In this document: piece after piece, positions 1 through 8,042 of the stretch | Numbering within the stretch: position 1 is the stretch's first letter | How the letters are laid out: each line of letters starts with the position of its first letter | Source of the DNA: an uncultured Bacteroidales bacterium | Lineage (GTDB): Bacteria; Bacteroidota; Bacteroidia; Bacteroidales; Muribaculaceae | Direction: 5' to 3' | Assembly (NCBI GenBank): GCA_902772455.1 | Contig: CACYAW010000020.1 | Location: 1 to 36,467, forward strand | Length of the DNA stretch: 36,467 bases | Notes under the pieces: model-generated | What the model was told of the DNA's origin: nothing | The model's input: only the letters and a program-made list of their open reading frames with translations | Database searches by the model: none | Program-made: the position numbers and the translations under genes

Positions 1-66
1 AATGTAAAAAGATTAGACTCTTTTATATAAAAAACAGTCAATCAGTGATTATTATGGAAAAACAAA

Positions 67-97
67 TTGTGGGAAGCAATAAAATGCATTAACTTTG
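67..97 (+). promoter_or_regulatory. Bacteroidetes-type promoter for the S41 peptidase gene
   Basis: A TTG (67-69) lies 20 nt before TAACTTTG (90-97), matching the Bacteroidetes -33/-7 consensus TTTG-N19-21-TAnnTTTG. Transcription would start near 102-104. This supports ATG 137 as the real start and rules out the TTG codon at 95, which lies inside the -7 box. Confidence 0.6.
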
Positions 98-136
98 GGC
101 CAATCAAAACCACTAACCACTAATACGATACTAATC

Positions 137-1759
137 ATGAAACTTTACAACATTTTCCAACGAGCAGCCCTGCTCAGCGTGTTAACAACAATGCTGGCTT
201 TTAACAGTGCCAATGCACAGATTCCCACTGATTCCATCGTCGCCGACTTCAACGAGTTTGTCAGACTGCTGGAAGAGACACACCCTGACCCGTACACCAA
301 CTATGGCGGTAAACCCTTCTTCCGTTTGGAAGCCATGGATACGCGATTCGGCCTAATTGAGGATTCGGTAACCAGCACCGATGAGCTGGCACGCCGCATC
401 ACAAAATTCCTGGCACCTCTAGAGGACGGCCACACCAACATTGATATGGGACTCTCTTCATTTTTTGAAGAAAGGGAACCCGAGATGGGGGCTCCAATCG
501 ATTTCTGGCCCATAAGTGACGGTGTTGTCATCGAATCCATCACGACTGAACATAAAGACCTTATAGGCAGCCGATTAATCGCCATCGAGGGCATTCCCCT
601 TAAAGAAATTTGCACAAATTTAGCAGCATATCATACTGCCGAGAACGAGATTGGCCGCATTACCAACTTCTGTTTTATCAGCAGTCTCAAACCAAACGAT
701 TTAAGAAAAGTGATACCCGACATGCGCCAGGATTCCATCACGTTCCTGCTCCAGACCCCCAAGGGCAAACAAATGAATCTGACTCTTCCTCTCATTGATA
801 AATATGGTTCTGGTTCTAATATCGAGTTATCCAGTGTTGAACACACCAAACCATTCCCCAGCCAAGGGAATCTGTCCTACCTGTTTGTTGATGACAAGAA
901 GAACTCGATGTACTTCCGCTCAAGTCAGATCGTATCCCGTGATGCGTTGGAAATAATGATCAGTCACGGCATGGACGTCGGTCAATATCTCAAGAGGACA
1001 TATACGCAATATAACGAAGATGACATGCCTAACGATGTGAATAAGGCCTTGGCCAAGATTCCGTCATTCAGTGATGAGTTTGGAAAGATGCTACAGGTAA
1101 TGAAGAAGAACAAGAGCAAAAACCTGATTATCGATCTACGAGGCAACAGCGGTGGCTTCACGTACCTCGAAGAGGCTCCACGATTCGGCATCAAGTTCAT
1201 TCAGTTATTCTCACCCCTGTACATGAAAAAGATGAATATCTCTATGGAACAATTAAATGCCGAGATGCAAGACACTGGGCTCATCTTGGGCGATTATATC
1301 GCTACTAGCGAAGATGACTATAGTCCCGAAGAAATCAGTGATAAGTTCCGCGACAGGATGATTGAGCAAATGGCAAGCAGTGTCAAGGACAAACTCATGG
1401 CACAACATGGCAAACCCATCTATACGCCCGAGCACGTGTATGTATTAATCAACCCAACCACATACAGTGCTGCATTCCACTATGCATTTTTCCTGTGGAA
1501 AATGGGAGCAACGGTTGTAGGACTGCCCAGCAAGCAAGCGCCAAACACCTACATGGAAGCGACTCCGTTTGAGCTACCACGCACCAAGTTGAAAGGCTCT
1601 ATATCCAACTCTCTGCAGCTTTTCTTGCCGAAAGATGATCCGAATGCCAAGCAGTTCACTCCCGATCTGATGCCGACCTACGAGGACTACAAGCATTACA
1701 ACTTTGACATGAACACCGAACTCCTGTTCTTACTCGACTATATCAAGAACCAAGAGTAA
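137..1759 (+). CDS. Secreted S41 family peptidase
   Basis: This is a 540-residue exported serine protease of the S41 (C-terminal processing peptidase/tricorn-like) family. The start at 137 gives a typical Sec signal peptide (MKLYNIFQRAALLSV...) with a probable cleavage after SANA. The middle region (about residues 130-160) resembles the PDZ-like part of the family. The protease core holds NLIIDLRGNSGGF near residue 335, the family's strand-turn motif, and a segment NPTTYSAAF in which Ser444 is the likely nucleophile. Family members cleave peptides in the periplasm or at the cell surface. The gene stands alone, with its own promoter and a strong terminator. The substrate cannot be read from the sequence. 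The family call is firm and the residue assignment is by motif position only. Confidence 0.85.
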   Translation: MKLYNIFQRAALLSVLTTMLAFNSANAQIPTDSIVADFNEFVRLLEETHPDPYTNYGGKPFFRLEAMDTRFGLIEDSVTSTDELARRITKFLAPLEDGHTNIDMGLSSFFEEREPEMGAPIDFWPISDGVVIESITTEHKDLIGSRLIAIEGIPLKEICTNLAAYHTAENEIGRITNFCFISSLKPNDLRKVIPDMRQDSITFLLQTPKGKQMNLTLPLIDKYGSGSNIELSSVEHTKPFPSQGNLSYLFVDDKKNSMYFRSSQIVSRDALEIMISHGMDVGQYLKRTYTQYNEDDMPNDVNKALAKIPSFSDEFGKMLQVMKKNKSKNLIIDLRGNSGGFTYLEEAPRFGIKFIQLFSPLYMKKMNISMEQLNAEMQDTGLILGDYIATSEDDYSPEEISDKFRDRMIEQMASSVKDKLMAQHGKPIYTPEHVYVLINPTTYSAAFHYAFFLWKMGATVVGLPSKQAPNTYMEATPFELPRTKLKGSISNSLQLFLPKDDPNAKQFTPDLMPTYEDYKHYNFDMNTELLFLLDYIKNQE

Positions 1760-1777
1760 AACGACTAAACGACGAAC

Positions 1778-1817
1778 AAGGAGGCAACCGAGCTAATTCT
1801 GGTTGCCTCCTTTATTT
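1778..1817 (+). terminator. Rho-independent terminator after the S41 peptidase
   Basis: A perfect 12-bp stem (1778-1789 with 1801-1812, AAGGAGGCAACC and its complement) with an 11-nt loop is followed by a T-rich run. It sits 19 nt after the stop codon. Confidence 0.9.
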
Positions 1818-1830
1818 GTTGTCAGGTGTC

Positions 1831-1851
1831 TTTATTTGACGGTTATGTTGA
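1831..1851. repeat. 21-bp direct repeat, copy 1 (duplicate of the GH2 gene 3' end)
   Basis: These 21 bases are identical to 2436-2456, which form the last codons and stop of the GH2 gene. Here they are non-coding and lie just downstream of the stop of the small secreted-protein gene. The two copies therefore bracket that gene. Confidence 0.85.
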
Positions 1852-1853
1852 GT

Positions 1854-2393
1854 CTAACGCTCGATGTAGAACTCCCATCTATAAGAACGATTCGACTTCA
1901 CATATTGTGTTGTTGAAAACGGAATCATCCCAGGAGAAGAGACGAAGATAGAGACTTTCCCAGCTGGCACAACTATAGCTTTAGTCTCTCCCGATTCTAT
2001 TGAATGCTTTGAACCGTTTAACGATACCGTGACCTTCCCATTACATTTATTCTTTATCACAAGTTCAGGATCATCTTGTTTAATTTTTCCTGTTTCTTGT
2101 AATACATTCACTTCATTTGTTTCTAACACTTGAACTTTTTCGATGTAATACTCGGTCACATAACCATAAGTATCTCCACGAACCCAAAGAGCATATACAT
2201 TTCCATTCATGCGATCTTCATCATCTATAACAATAAACTCTCCAGCTGGAATGACGCAGATGGAATTATTATCTAGTTTGGTGGGCTCTTCTTTCATGTG
2301 GATGTCTGTATTGACTGTGCAAATCCAGTAAGTAGCATTTGCACTCAAAAAAGAGGTTATCATACACACCAAAAACAATAGTTCCTTTTTCAT
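1854..2393 (-). CDS. Small secreted protein of unknown function, possible SH3-like domain
   Basis: I do not recognise a specific family. The ATG at 2393 is preferred because the longer frame begins with TTG at 2402. The 179-residue product starts with a Sec signal peptide (MKKELLFLVCMITSFLSANA). Residues 20-75 (WICTVNTDIHMKEEPT... ALWVRGDTYGYVTEYYIEKV) have the look of a bacterial SH3-like domain, with short beta strands and a closing GYV segment. The C-terminal half (about 100-179) is another predicted beta-rich unit resembling a PEGA-like carboxylate surface, but this is a guess. The gene is clearly more AT-rich than the adjacent GH2 gene and is bracketed by 21-bp direct repeats, which suggests separate acquisition. 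It may be co-transcribed after the GH2 gene, from which it is 43 bp away. Confidence 0.6.
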   Translation of the reverse strand: MKKELLFLVCMITSFLSANATYWICTVNTDIHMKEEPTKLDNNSICVIPAGEFIVIDDEDRMNGNVYALWVRGDTYGYVTEYYIEKVQVLETNEVNVLQETGKIKQDDPELVIKNKCNGKVTVSLNGSKHSIESGETKAIVVPAGKVSIFVSSPGMIPFSTTQYVKSNRSYRWEFYIER

Positions 2394-2435
2394 GAAGCTC
2401 AAATGGGTTTAATCTATCAAACGGAGAGAAAAAGT

Positions 2436-2456
2436 TTTATTTGACGGTTATGTTGA
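2436..2456. repeat. 21-bp direct repeat, copy 2 (within the GH2 gene 3' end)
   Basis: This copy contains the last six codons and the stop of the GH2 gene on the minus strand (ending ITVK-stop). It is identical to 1831-1851, and no similarity extends beyond the 21 bases on either side. Confidence 0.85.
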
Positions 2457-4845
2457 CGCTGGATTTCAGGCCGGTGGCGGGATCCTTGACGGTGAGGGTC
2501 ATCACGCCAGGGGTTTTGCTTGCCTGACAAACAACGACCAGTTGGCCATGGAAGAGGCTCATCTGTGGTTCGGTGAACGGTTCCAGCGATGTGGCATCAC
2601 CGTTGCAGGCGGCCTTATAGGTGCCAGCTCCTGCCACACTGAATTCAAGCCTGTTGGCGGCATCGGGGCACAGGGTGCCGTTCTTATCGACGAGACTCAC
2701 CGTGATGTAGGCCAGGTCGTTGCCATCGGCCTTGATGGTCTTGCGTTCGGGTTCCAGCACGAGGCGCTTGGGCTTACCGGCAGTGCGGACAATCTGCTGA
2801 CCTGCCTTGTTGCCGCTCTCGTCATAGACAACCACTTTCAGTTCACCAGGCTGATAGATGACGTTGCGCCAGCGCAGGCGGTAACGGTCCAGACGGGCCG
2901 TGTCGCTCTTGGTGATGCGGCCCTGGCTCTTGCCGTTGACAAAGAGCTCGGCTGAGGGATAGTCGGTATAGCAATAGACCGGGGTCACCTTGCCCTTGCG
3001 GTCGGGCCAGGTCCAGTGCGGCAACAGGTGGATGGTGTGCTCCTGCTTGTTCCAGTGGCTGCGGTACAGGTAGTAGCGATCCTTGGGCAGGCCAGCCAGG
3101 TCGCAGATGCCGAAGTAGCTGCTGCGCGAGGGCCAATATTCGTCGTAGGGGGTGGGTTCGCCCAGGTAATCATAGCCAGTCCACACAAACTCGCCGACGG
3201 TCCAGTCACGGTCTTCCTGCATCTTCCAGTCATCGTCGGGCAAGTTGCTCCACCAGCAGTATTCCACGTCATAACCCGAGCACTGTCCGTCGGGCCAAGC
3301 CTTGTTAGTGGCACAGGTGTCGGGGAAGCAGTAATGACCGCGCGTGCTCACGGTCGATGCCGTCTCGCTGCCCAGGATAAAGCCCTGCGGCAGACGCTCA
3401 AACAACTCATCATACCTGTGGAGGCGATAGTTAAAGCCAGGCACATCTGCCACTTGGGCAAAACCGCACCAAACATCGCCGTCGGGCTGGTCCATGCCGC
3501 AGGTCACCATGCGCGAGGGGTCATACTCATGGCACAGGGCGATGAGGTCCTTGTAGCGCTTCACGCCCTCGGGCTTCCACTGCTCGGGAATCTCGTTGCC
3601 CACGCTCCACATGATGATGCTAGGATGGTTACGGTGATTGAGCACCAGATTGCGGATGTCCTGCTGCCACCACTCGTCCCAATAGCTGCCGTAGCCATTG
3701 CGCACCTTGGGCTCCTTCCACCCGTCAAAACTCTCGGCCATGACCATCATGCCCAGGCTGTCGCAGATTTCCATCTGCATCGTCGAGGGCATATTGTGGC
3801 TGGTGCGGATGGCATCGGCGCCCATGGCCTTCATCATCTCAATCTGGCGGATCAGCGCTGTCTTGTTGATGGCAGCACCCAGCGGGCCAAGGTCATGGTG
3901 CAGGCACACGCCTTTAATCTTGCGGCGCTCGCCATTGAGCTGGAAACCGCCCTCCTTGCTGAAGGAAACGGTACGGATGCCCACTTTTTGGCTCTGGCGA
4001 TCCATCTCTATGCCTTCACACAATAATACGGTCGAGATATGATACAGATAGGGTGACTCGGGAGACCACAGCGAAGGATGGTCCACGGTCAACTGCGTTG
4101 CAAAGTGGCCCATACCGTCGGGGGCAGTGCGTTTTGTGGCTACCACCTTTCCTGACGCGTCGGCCAGTGTGATGATCAGTTCATAGTCCCAGTCAAGCGA
4201 ACTGCCGGCATCGAGCTGGTGCTCGATTTGCAGACGGGCTTTGTCGCCGTCGATGCTGAGCGTGCGCACATACATTCCCCATGTGTCCAAGACGTTGAAG
4301 CCTTTAGTCATCAGGAGTTTTACGGGACGGTAGATGCCACCGCCGGGATACCAGCGGTTGCTCTCCTCCTTGTTCTCGAGGGTCACTTCCAGCGTGTTGG
4401 CAGAGCCGTCAGTATTTATATAGGGAGAGGCATCAACAATGAAGGCATTGTAGCCGTATGCCCAATGTCCTGCCAGATGTCCGTTGACATAGACGTGGGG
4501 GTCGGCCATCGCACCGTCAAACACAAGTTGAACATGCTTGTAAACAGTGGGAACATTGAACGTAGTCTTGTAATAGCCCTTGCCGATCCAGGGCAGAGCG
4601 CCTGAGCGGCCAGACTTCTCGGTGGCGACGTTCTCGCCGTTTTCCTTGATGGCCACGACCTGCAGGTCCCATTTCTTGTCAAACGGGCCGCTGATAGCCC
4701 AATCATGGGGCACGGTCACCTCTTGCCACTTGATATTGTCACGCGAGAACTGCCAACCCTCGTTAAGGGTCATCTCAATCTTTTCCTGAGCCATTGCCAC
4801 CATGGTGACAAGTGCAGTCAGCAGGATTACGGTTATCTTTTTCAT
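2437..4845 (-). CDS. Secreted glycoside hydrolase family 2 beta-galactosidase-like enzyme
   Basis: This is an 802-residue GH2 enzyme, a length typical of Bacteroidetes periplasmic members. A signal peptide (residues 1-19, ending VAMA) is followed by a jelly-roll sugar-binding domain (about 25-180, with GKGYYKTTF and GYNAFIVD), an immunoglobulin-like domain (about 185-295) and the TIM barrel. In the barrel, Glu418 of SVGNEIPE is the probable acid/base and Glu494 of LGSETAS the probable nucleophile. EFVWTGYDYLGEPTPYDEYWPSRSS is split here only to name its key residues: W, GEP and the DLAG segment that follows are typical of the beta-galactosidase branch. Further beta domains (about 620-802) close the protein. 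It should release non-reducing beta-linked sugars, with galactose most likely, in the periplasm. Its ATG overlaps the engB stop by one base (TAATG), so translation is probably coupled. Confidence 0.9.
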   Translation of the reverse strand: MKKITVILLTALVTMVAMAQEKIEMTLNEGWQFSRDNIKWQEVTVPHDWAISGPFDKKWDLQVVAIKENGENVATEKSGRSGALPWIGKGYYKTTFNVPTVYKHVQLVFDGAMADPHVYVNGHLAGHWAYGYNAFIVDASPYINTDGSANTLEVTLENKEESNRWYPGGGIYRPVKLLMTKGFNVLDTWGMYVRTLSIDGDKARLQIEHQLDAGSSLDWDYELIITLADASGKVVATKRTAPDGMGHFATQLTVDHPSLWSPESPYLYHISTVLLCEGIEMDRQSQKVGIRTVSFSKEGGFQLNGERRKIKGVCLHHDLGPLGAAINKTALIRQIEMMKAMGADAIRTSHNMPSTMQMEICDSLGMMVMAESFDGWKEPKVRNGYGSYWDEWWQQDIRNLVLNHRNHPSIIMWSVGNEIPEQWKPEGVKRYKDLIALCHEYDPSRMVTCGMDQPDGDVWCGFAQVADVPGFNYRLHRYDELFERLPQGFILGSETASTVSTRGHYCFPDTCATNKAWPDGQCSGYDVEYCWWSNLPDDDWKMQEDRDWTVGEFVWTGYDYLGEPTPYDEYWPSRSSYFGICDLAGLPKDRYYLYRSHWNKQEHTIHLLPHWTWPDRKGKVTPVYCYTDYPSAELFVNGKSQGRITKSDTARLDRYRLRWRNVIYQPGELKVVVYDESGNKAGQQIVRTAGKPKRLVLEPERKTIKADGNDLAYITVSLVDKNGTLCPDAANRLEFSVAGAGTYKAACNGDATSLEPFTEPQMSLFHGQLVVVCQASKTPGVMTLTVKDPATGLKSSVNITVK

Positions 4846-5447
4846 TATTGTTTCAGTTGCTTGTTGATGTCATCGATATAATCGAGCAATTCGTCCCTTC
4901 CACGGGCATCCTCACTCGAAGTCATAAATACGGGAGGCAGTTCATCCCAGGTTTTGCGCAGCTCCTTCTTGTAGTCCTCGACGGCAGCAGGGCCTGCGAC
5001 CTTGCCCAGTTTGTCCATCTTGGTGAACACGATGGAAAACGGCACACCGTTCTCGCCAAGCCACTGGATAAACTCGAGGTCAATCTTTTGCGGCTTGAGG
5101 CGAGAGTCAACGAGCACAAACAGGTTGGTCATCTGTTCACGCCCGAGCACATAGCCCTGAATCATGCGGCGCAACTGCTCACGGCTTTCCTTGCTGCGCT
5201 TGGCAAAGCCATAACCGGGCAAATCGACGATGTACCACTCACCATTGATGAGGAAGTGGTTGATGAGCAACGTCTTTCCAGGGGTAGCACTGGTTTTTGC
5301 CAAGCCCTTGCGCCCTGTGAGCATATTGATAAGCGATGACTTACCCACATTGCTTCGCCCGATAAATGCGTATTCGGGCAAGCGAGAGTCGGGGCACTTG
5401 CGGTAGTCGCTGTTACTGATTTGGAATTCGGCAGATTTGATGTTCAT
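4845..5447 (-). CDS. engB: Ribosome biogenesis GTP-binding protein EngB (YsxC/YihA)
   Basis: This is a 200-residue TRAFAC GTPase needed for assembly of the large ribosomal subunit in the cytoplasm. The GTP-binding motifs are clear: G1 GRSNVGKS (residues 30-37), a G2 threonine in SATPGKT, G3 DLPGYGFA, G4 TKMD and a G5-like SS near the end. Length and motif order match the EngB family. The gene follows the TIGR04076 gene, separated by 46 bp made mostly of a tandem repeat, and it overlaps the start of the GH2 gene by one base. Pairing an assembly GTPase with a secreted glycosidase probably reflects read-through transcription rather than shared function. Confidence 0.95.
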   Translation of the reverse strand: MNIKSAEFQISNSDYRKCPDSRLPEYAFIGRSNVGKSSLINMLTGRKGLAKTSATPGKTLLINHFLINGEWYIVDLPGYGFAKRSKESREQLRRMIQGYVLGREQMTNLFVLVDSRLKPQKIDLEFIQWLGENGVPFSIVFTKMDKLGKVAGPAAVEDYKKELRKTWDELPPVFMTSSEDARGRDELLDYIDDINKQLKQ

Positions 5448-5452
5448 ATTAT

Positions 5453-5494
5453 TAGTCCTTAGTTTTTAGTCCTTAGTTTTTAGTCCTTAGTTTT
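5453..5494. repeat. Three tandem 14-bp repeats in the engB leader
   Basis: There are three exact copies of TAGTCCTTAGTTTT (plus strand) with a partial fourth (TAGT). On the coding strand each copy contains AAGGA. The copy nearest the gene places AAGGA 8 nt before the engB ATG, a plausible ribosome-binding site in a phylum where such sites are rare. Confidence 0.9.
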
Positions 5495-5823
5495 TAGTTG
5501 ATTGCCTCGAGATAGAAGGAGACAGGACGGAAGCCGTCGTTGCACGAGATCATGGCCGACTGGGGATTCTTCATCCAGCCGTCGAAAAAGTTGCCCTCGC
5601 CACGAGCAAGGGATTCAACGAACGGGCGCATCGACTCCCATGCGCTCTCACACAGGCCATCGGGGCGCTGTGCACCATGGGAAATGAAGGACTGCCCCAC
5701 CTGAATGTCGCAAGCATGCTGGATGGGATTCTCGAACTGCTGCATGAGGTCGCGATAGAGCGTCTGCCTCATGGCAGTGATGCGGACAGGCCTCAATTGG
5801 CTATTATCTTGATTGTCATTCAT
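5494..5823 (-). CDS. TIGR04076 family protein
   Basis: This 109-residue cytoplasmic protein has no signal peptide or membrane segment. It matches my recollection of the TIGR04076 family: an N-terminal VRITAMRQT strand, a central GQSF segment, PDGLCESAWESMRPFVESLARGE split as PDGLCESAW and MRPFVESLARG, and a C-terminal CNDGFRPVSFYLEAI. Conserved Cys, Trp and the DGFRPV motif are all present. The family's function is unknown to me; it is often a stand-alone domain. Its -7 promoter element ends 5 nt before the ATG, so the mRNA may have almost no leader. It heads the engB-GH2 transcription unit. Confidence 0.75.
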   Translation of the reverse strand: MNDNQDNSQLRPVRITAMRQTLYRDLMQQFENPIQHACDIQVGQSFISHGAQRPDGLCESAWESMRPFVESLARGEGNFFDGWMKNPQSAMISCNDGFRPVSFYLEAIN

Positions 5824-5828
5824 GTGCG

Positions 5829-5860
5829 CAAAGATACATCAAATTTGCCAAAAAGACAAA
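5829..5860 (-). promoter_or_regulatory. Bacteroidetes-type promoter for the TIGR04076-engB-GH2 unit
   Basis: On the minus strand TTTG (complement of 5857-5860) lies 20 nt before TATCTTTG (complement of 5829-5836), a perfect match to the consensus. Only 5 nt separate the -7 box from the ATG at 5823. Confidence 0.75.
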
Positions 5861-5868
5861 TATAAGAC

Positions 5869-5902
5869 GAGACGGGAAACCTTCCATCAGGCTCCCCGTC
5901 TC
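5869..5902 (-). terminator. Terminator hairpin after the dockerin-like protein gene
   Basis: A 13-bp stem (5890-5902 with 5869-5881) and an 8-nt loop, followed on the minus strand by a moderately T-rich stretch. The two mismatches seen on the plus strand become G:U pairs in a minus-strand transcript, so it is meant to act on that strand. Confidence 0.7.
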
Positions 5903-5962
5903 TACAGGTAATAGATGATATGTTAAGAAACTGTAATAATCAGTTTAAAACGGTATCACAGA

Positions 5963-7935
5963 TCAGCCTTTCAGAATAATGGCGATAACAGCGTTAACAT
6001 CGGCAATGTTAACCTCATCATCTTCATTCACTAATGCACGGCCCTCATAGATGGAGGCATCAACTTGGCCCAGGATCACCTTGATCAGGCAGTTCACATC
6101 AGCGATGTTCACCTCGCCATTGCCGTCAACGTCACCCTGAGGATGGGGGGGCTCTACACCCTGCGTGAACGTGTACTCAATATAGTCACCGGGGATCTCG
6201 AAGCGGATAGTAGCCTTACGATACGGAACATCAGCGGGCAATGCCTCGGCGGTAACCTGAGCGGTCACATTGTTGGTGAAGTTACCCTCCTCATCATAGG
6301 TATCAACAAGGTTGATCTCCAACCAGTCGGGAAGCTCATCACTGCCGTTGCAGGTCATCCACATGTCGCCATCCTCACCAGGCACACTGCTGAGGAAGTC
6401 AATGCTCTCGGTAGTGTAAACACTGCCGTCGCTGTATTCAAAGGTCTTGGTCATTAAGCCACCCTCGTCGGGGAAAATGTATTCACCATCCTCAAGACCA
6501 TGAACGAAGGTAATGAAAGGATTCTCGGTGCTGATGAAGATACTGAGACCAGTCTTCAAAGTCAGCGTACCACTGCTGAAATAATTGTTCAAACCACGCC
6601 ACTGATACTCGCCAGTGAAGAAACGCACGGGATTGCCTTCCTCATCCTTAACGGTGTCACCTTGCTCGTCAATCTCATACTCATAGATACCTGTCTTGAG
6701 GTAAGCGAGCTCGCCATAGCCCTCGTACCGGGATCGTTGTAACCCTCGATCGCAATCATGATAGGATAGTCGATGGTGGGGTGATACTCATAGGTCAGAC
6801 CGGTCATGGGATCCTTAGCCTTCAAAACGAAGGTAACCAAGCCGTTCAAAGCCTCACCGGTGGTGGGAGTAATGGTTGCCTCACCAGTAACGATGAGCTC
6901 ACCGGGATCGAGGGGAAGTCTAGCGCCGCCAACTTCCTGATAATCGGGAATTTCGGGCAGCTTATATACCTTACAGTACAGCTTGACGGGGTTGTTAACC
7001 ACCATACCGATGTTCTCCTCGTAGTTGTTAGCGCACTGGAGATAGACATTCTTGAGCAGATAGGGGTGCTGCGGTTTCTCGAAGCACTGAGCCATACCAT
7101 CGACATGGGAAGCGTTCTTACCGAACCACCAGCCATACTCGTTCTCACCCCAAGGTTCTGCACCATAGTATCTCGAGAGCATACCCACCTGGTCGGCATT
7201 ACGGCCACCAGAGATCATGGTCTTGCTCGAGTACATGAAGTCCATGTTCTCCTCATCGAACATGATAGATACAGTCTCGTTGTTATCCACCGAGAGGATC
7301 ACGGCAGGAGTCTCATTATTGACTTTAATGCCACCACCAGGAAGTTCCTCGGTGTCATAGGCCTTGATCTGATATTCGAACCAATTGGCATTCTGGTCAT
7401 CCAGCGGACCGTCAACTGCATAGAAGATGGGCACACTATCTACTGACCAATAGCTGTTATAGTAAAAGCTTATTTCATTATCGAGACCAATGTAACCGCC
7501 ATAAGGACGGATCCAAATGTCCCATGCACAGCTGGTGGTTTCATCTACCTCACCAGAGATTTCGCCAGTGAACAGATAATCGGCAAAAGGCTTTGCCATC
7601 AGGAAAACCATATCACCAAATGACCAAAGACCTTCACCGTTATTGGCGTTGAAGGGCGAAACATACATACCTGCGGGACGCTTGTAGTAAGGCTCCAGAT
7701 AACCAGCCTTCTTGGGGGCCCTGTTAGGAACTAAAGACTGAGCGCTCATGTCAGGATTCCTCATCTCGCGACTTGAAGTGATCTTAGCGAGATCCACCTT
7801 CTGCGGAGTGGGAAGCTGAGACAGCATTTCTTTGTTAATGGCTTTCTTGCTACGAACAATAGGAGCCCTCTTAAGTTGTGCGCTGGCTGATGCAACCATC
7901 AGAGCTGCAGCGGCAAAAAGTAAGAACTTTTTCAT
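5963..7935 (-). pseudogene. Frameshifted secreted protein with C-terminal dockerin-like repeats
   Basis: Two overlapping frames together make one secreted protein of about 657 residues. The first frame runs from ATG 7935 (signal peptide MKKFLLFAAAALMVASASAQ) to IAIEGYNDPG, where the reading frame breaks near 6722-6727. The second frame continues GYGELAYLKTGIYEYEID and ends at 5963. One missing base at this point restores continuity (DPGT-x-GYGE). The C terminus (about 6140 to 5963) carries two repeats, DVDGNGEVNIADVNCLI and NEDDEVNIADVNAVI, which fit dockerin-type calcium-binding loops seen at the ends of many secreted Muribaculaceae and Prevotella proteins. The body has no family I recognise. 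It lies after the SusCD operon and ends in its own terminator. The break could be a real mutation or an assembly error. Confidence 0.75.
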
Positions 7936-7992
7936 ACAAATGTTCATTGATTATGTTAATAAATAAAATTGATTTCTTTTACTCACCACCAT

Positions 7993-8023
7993 GGGCACGC
8001 CCTTGATTGACAAGGACATGCCC
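7993..8023 (-). other. Strong intergenic RNA hairpin between the DUF4302 and dockerin-like genes
   Basis: A 13-bp stem (8011-8023 with 7993-8005) with a 5-nt loop forms without mismatch in the minus-strand transcript, using two G:U pairs. The plus strand would have mismatches. No T run follows, so it is not a classic terminator. It may be a processing or stability element that sets the ratio between the two genes. Confidence 0.6.
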
Positions 8024-8042
8024 TGGCGGTGCGATTGATAGA

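Noticed and set aside
3016-4026. A 336-codon open frame antisense to the GH2 gene
   Set aside because: The protein is low in complexity and motif-free; the GH2 catalytic motifs lie on the opposite strand over the same bases.
5453-5494. A short CRISPR-like repeat array
   Set aside because: The three units are directly adjacent, with no spacers, and only 14 bp long; no cas genes are near.
6589-6735. Programmed ribosomal frameshift in the dockerin-like protein
   Set aside because: No slippery heptamer or following structure is visible at the break, and a single missing base explains the two frames more simply.
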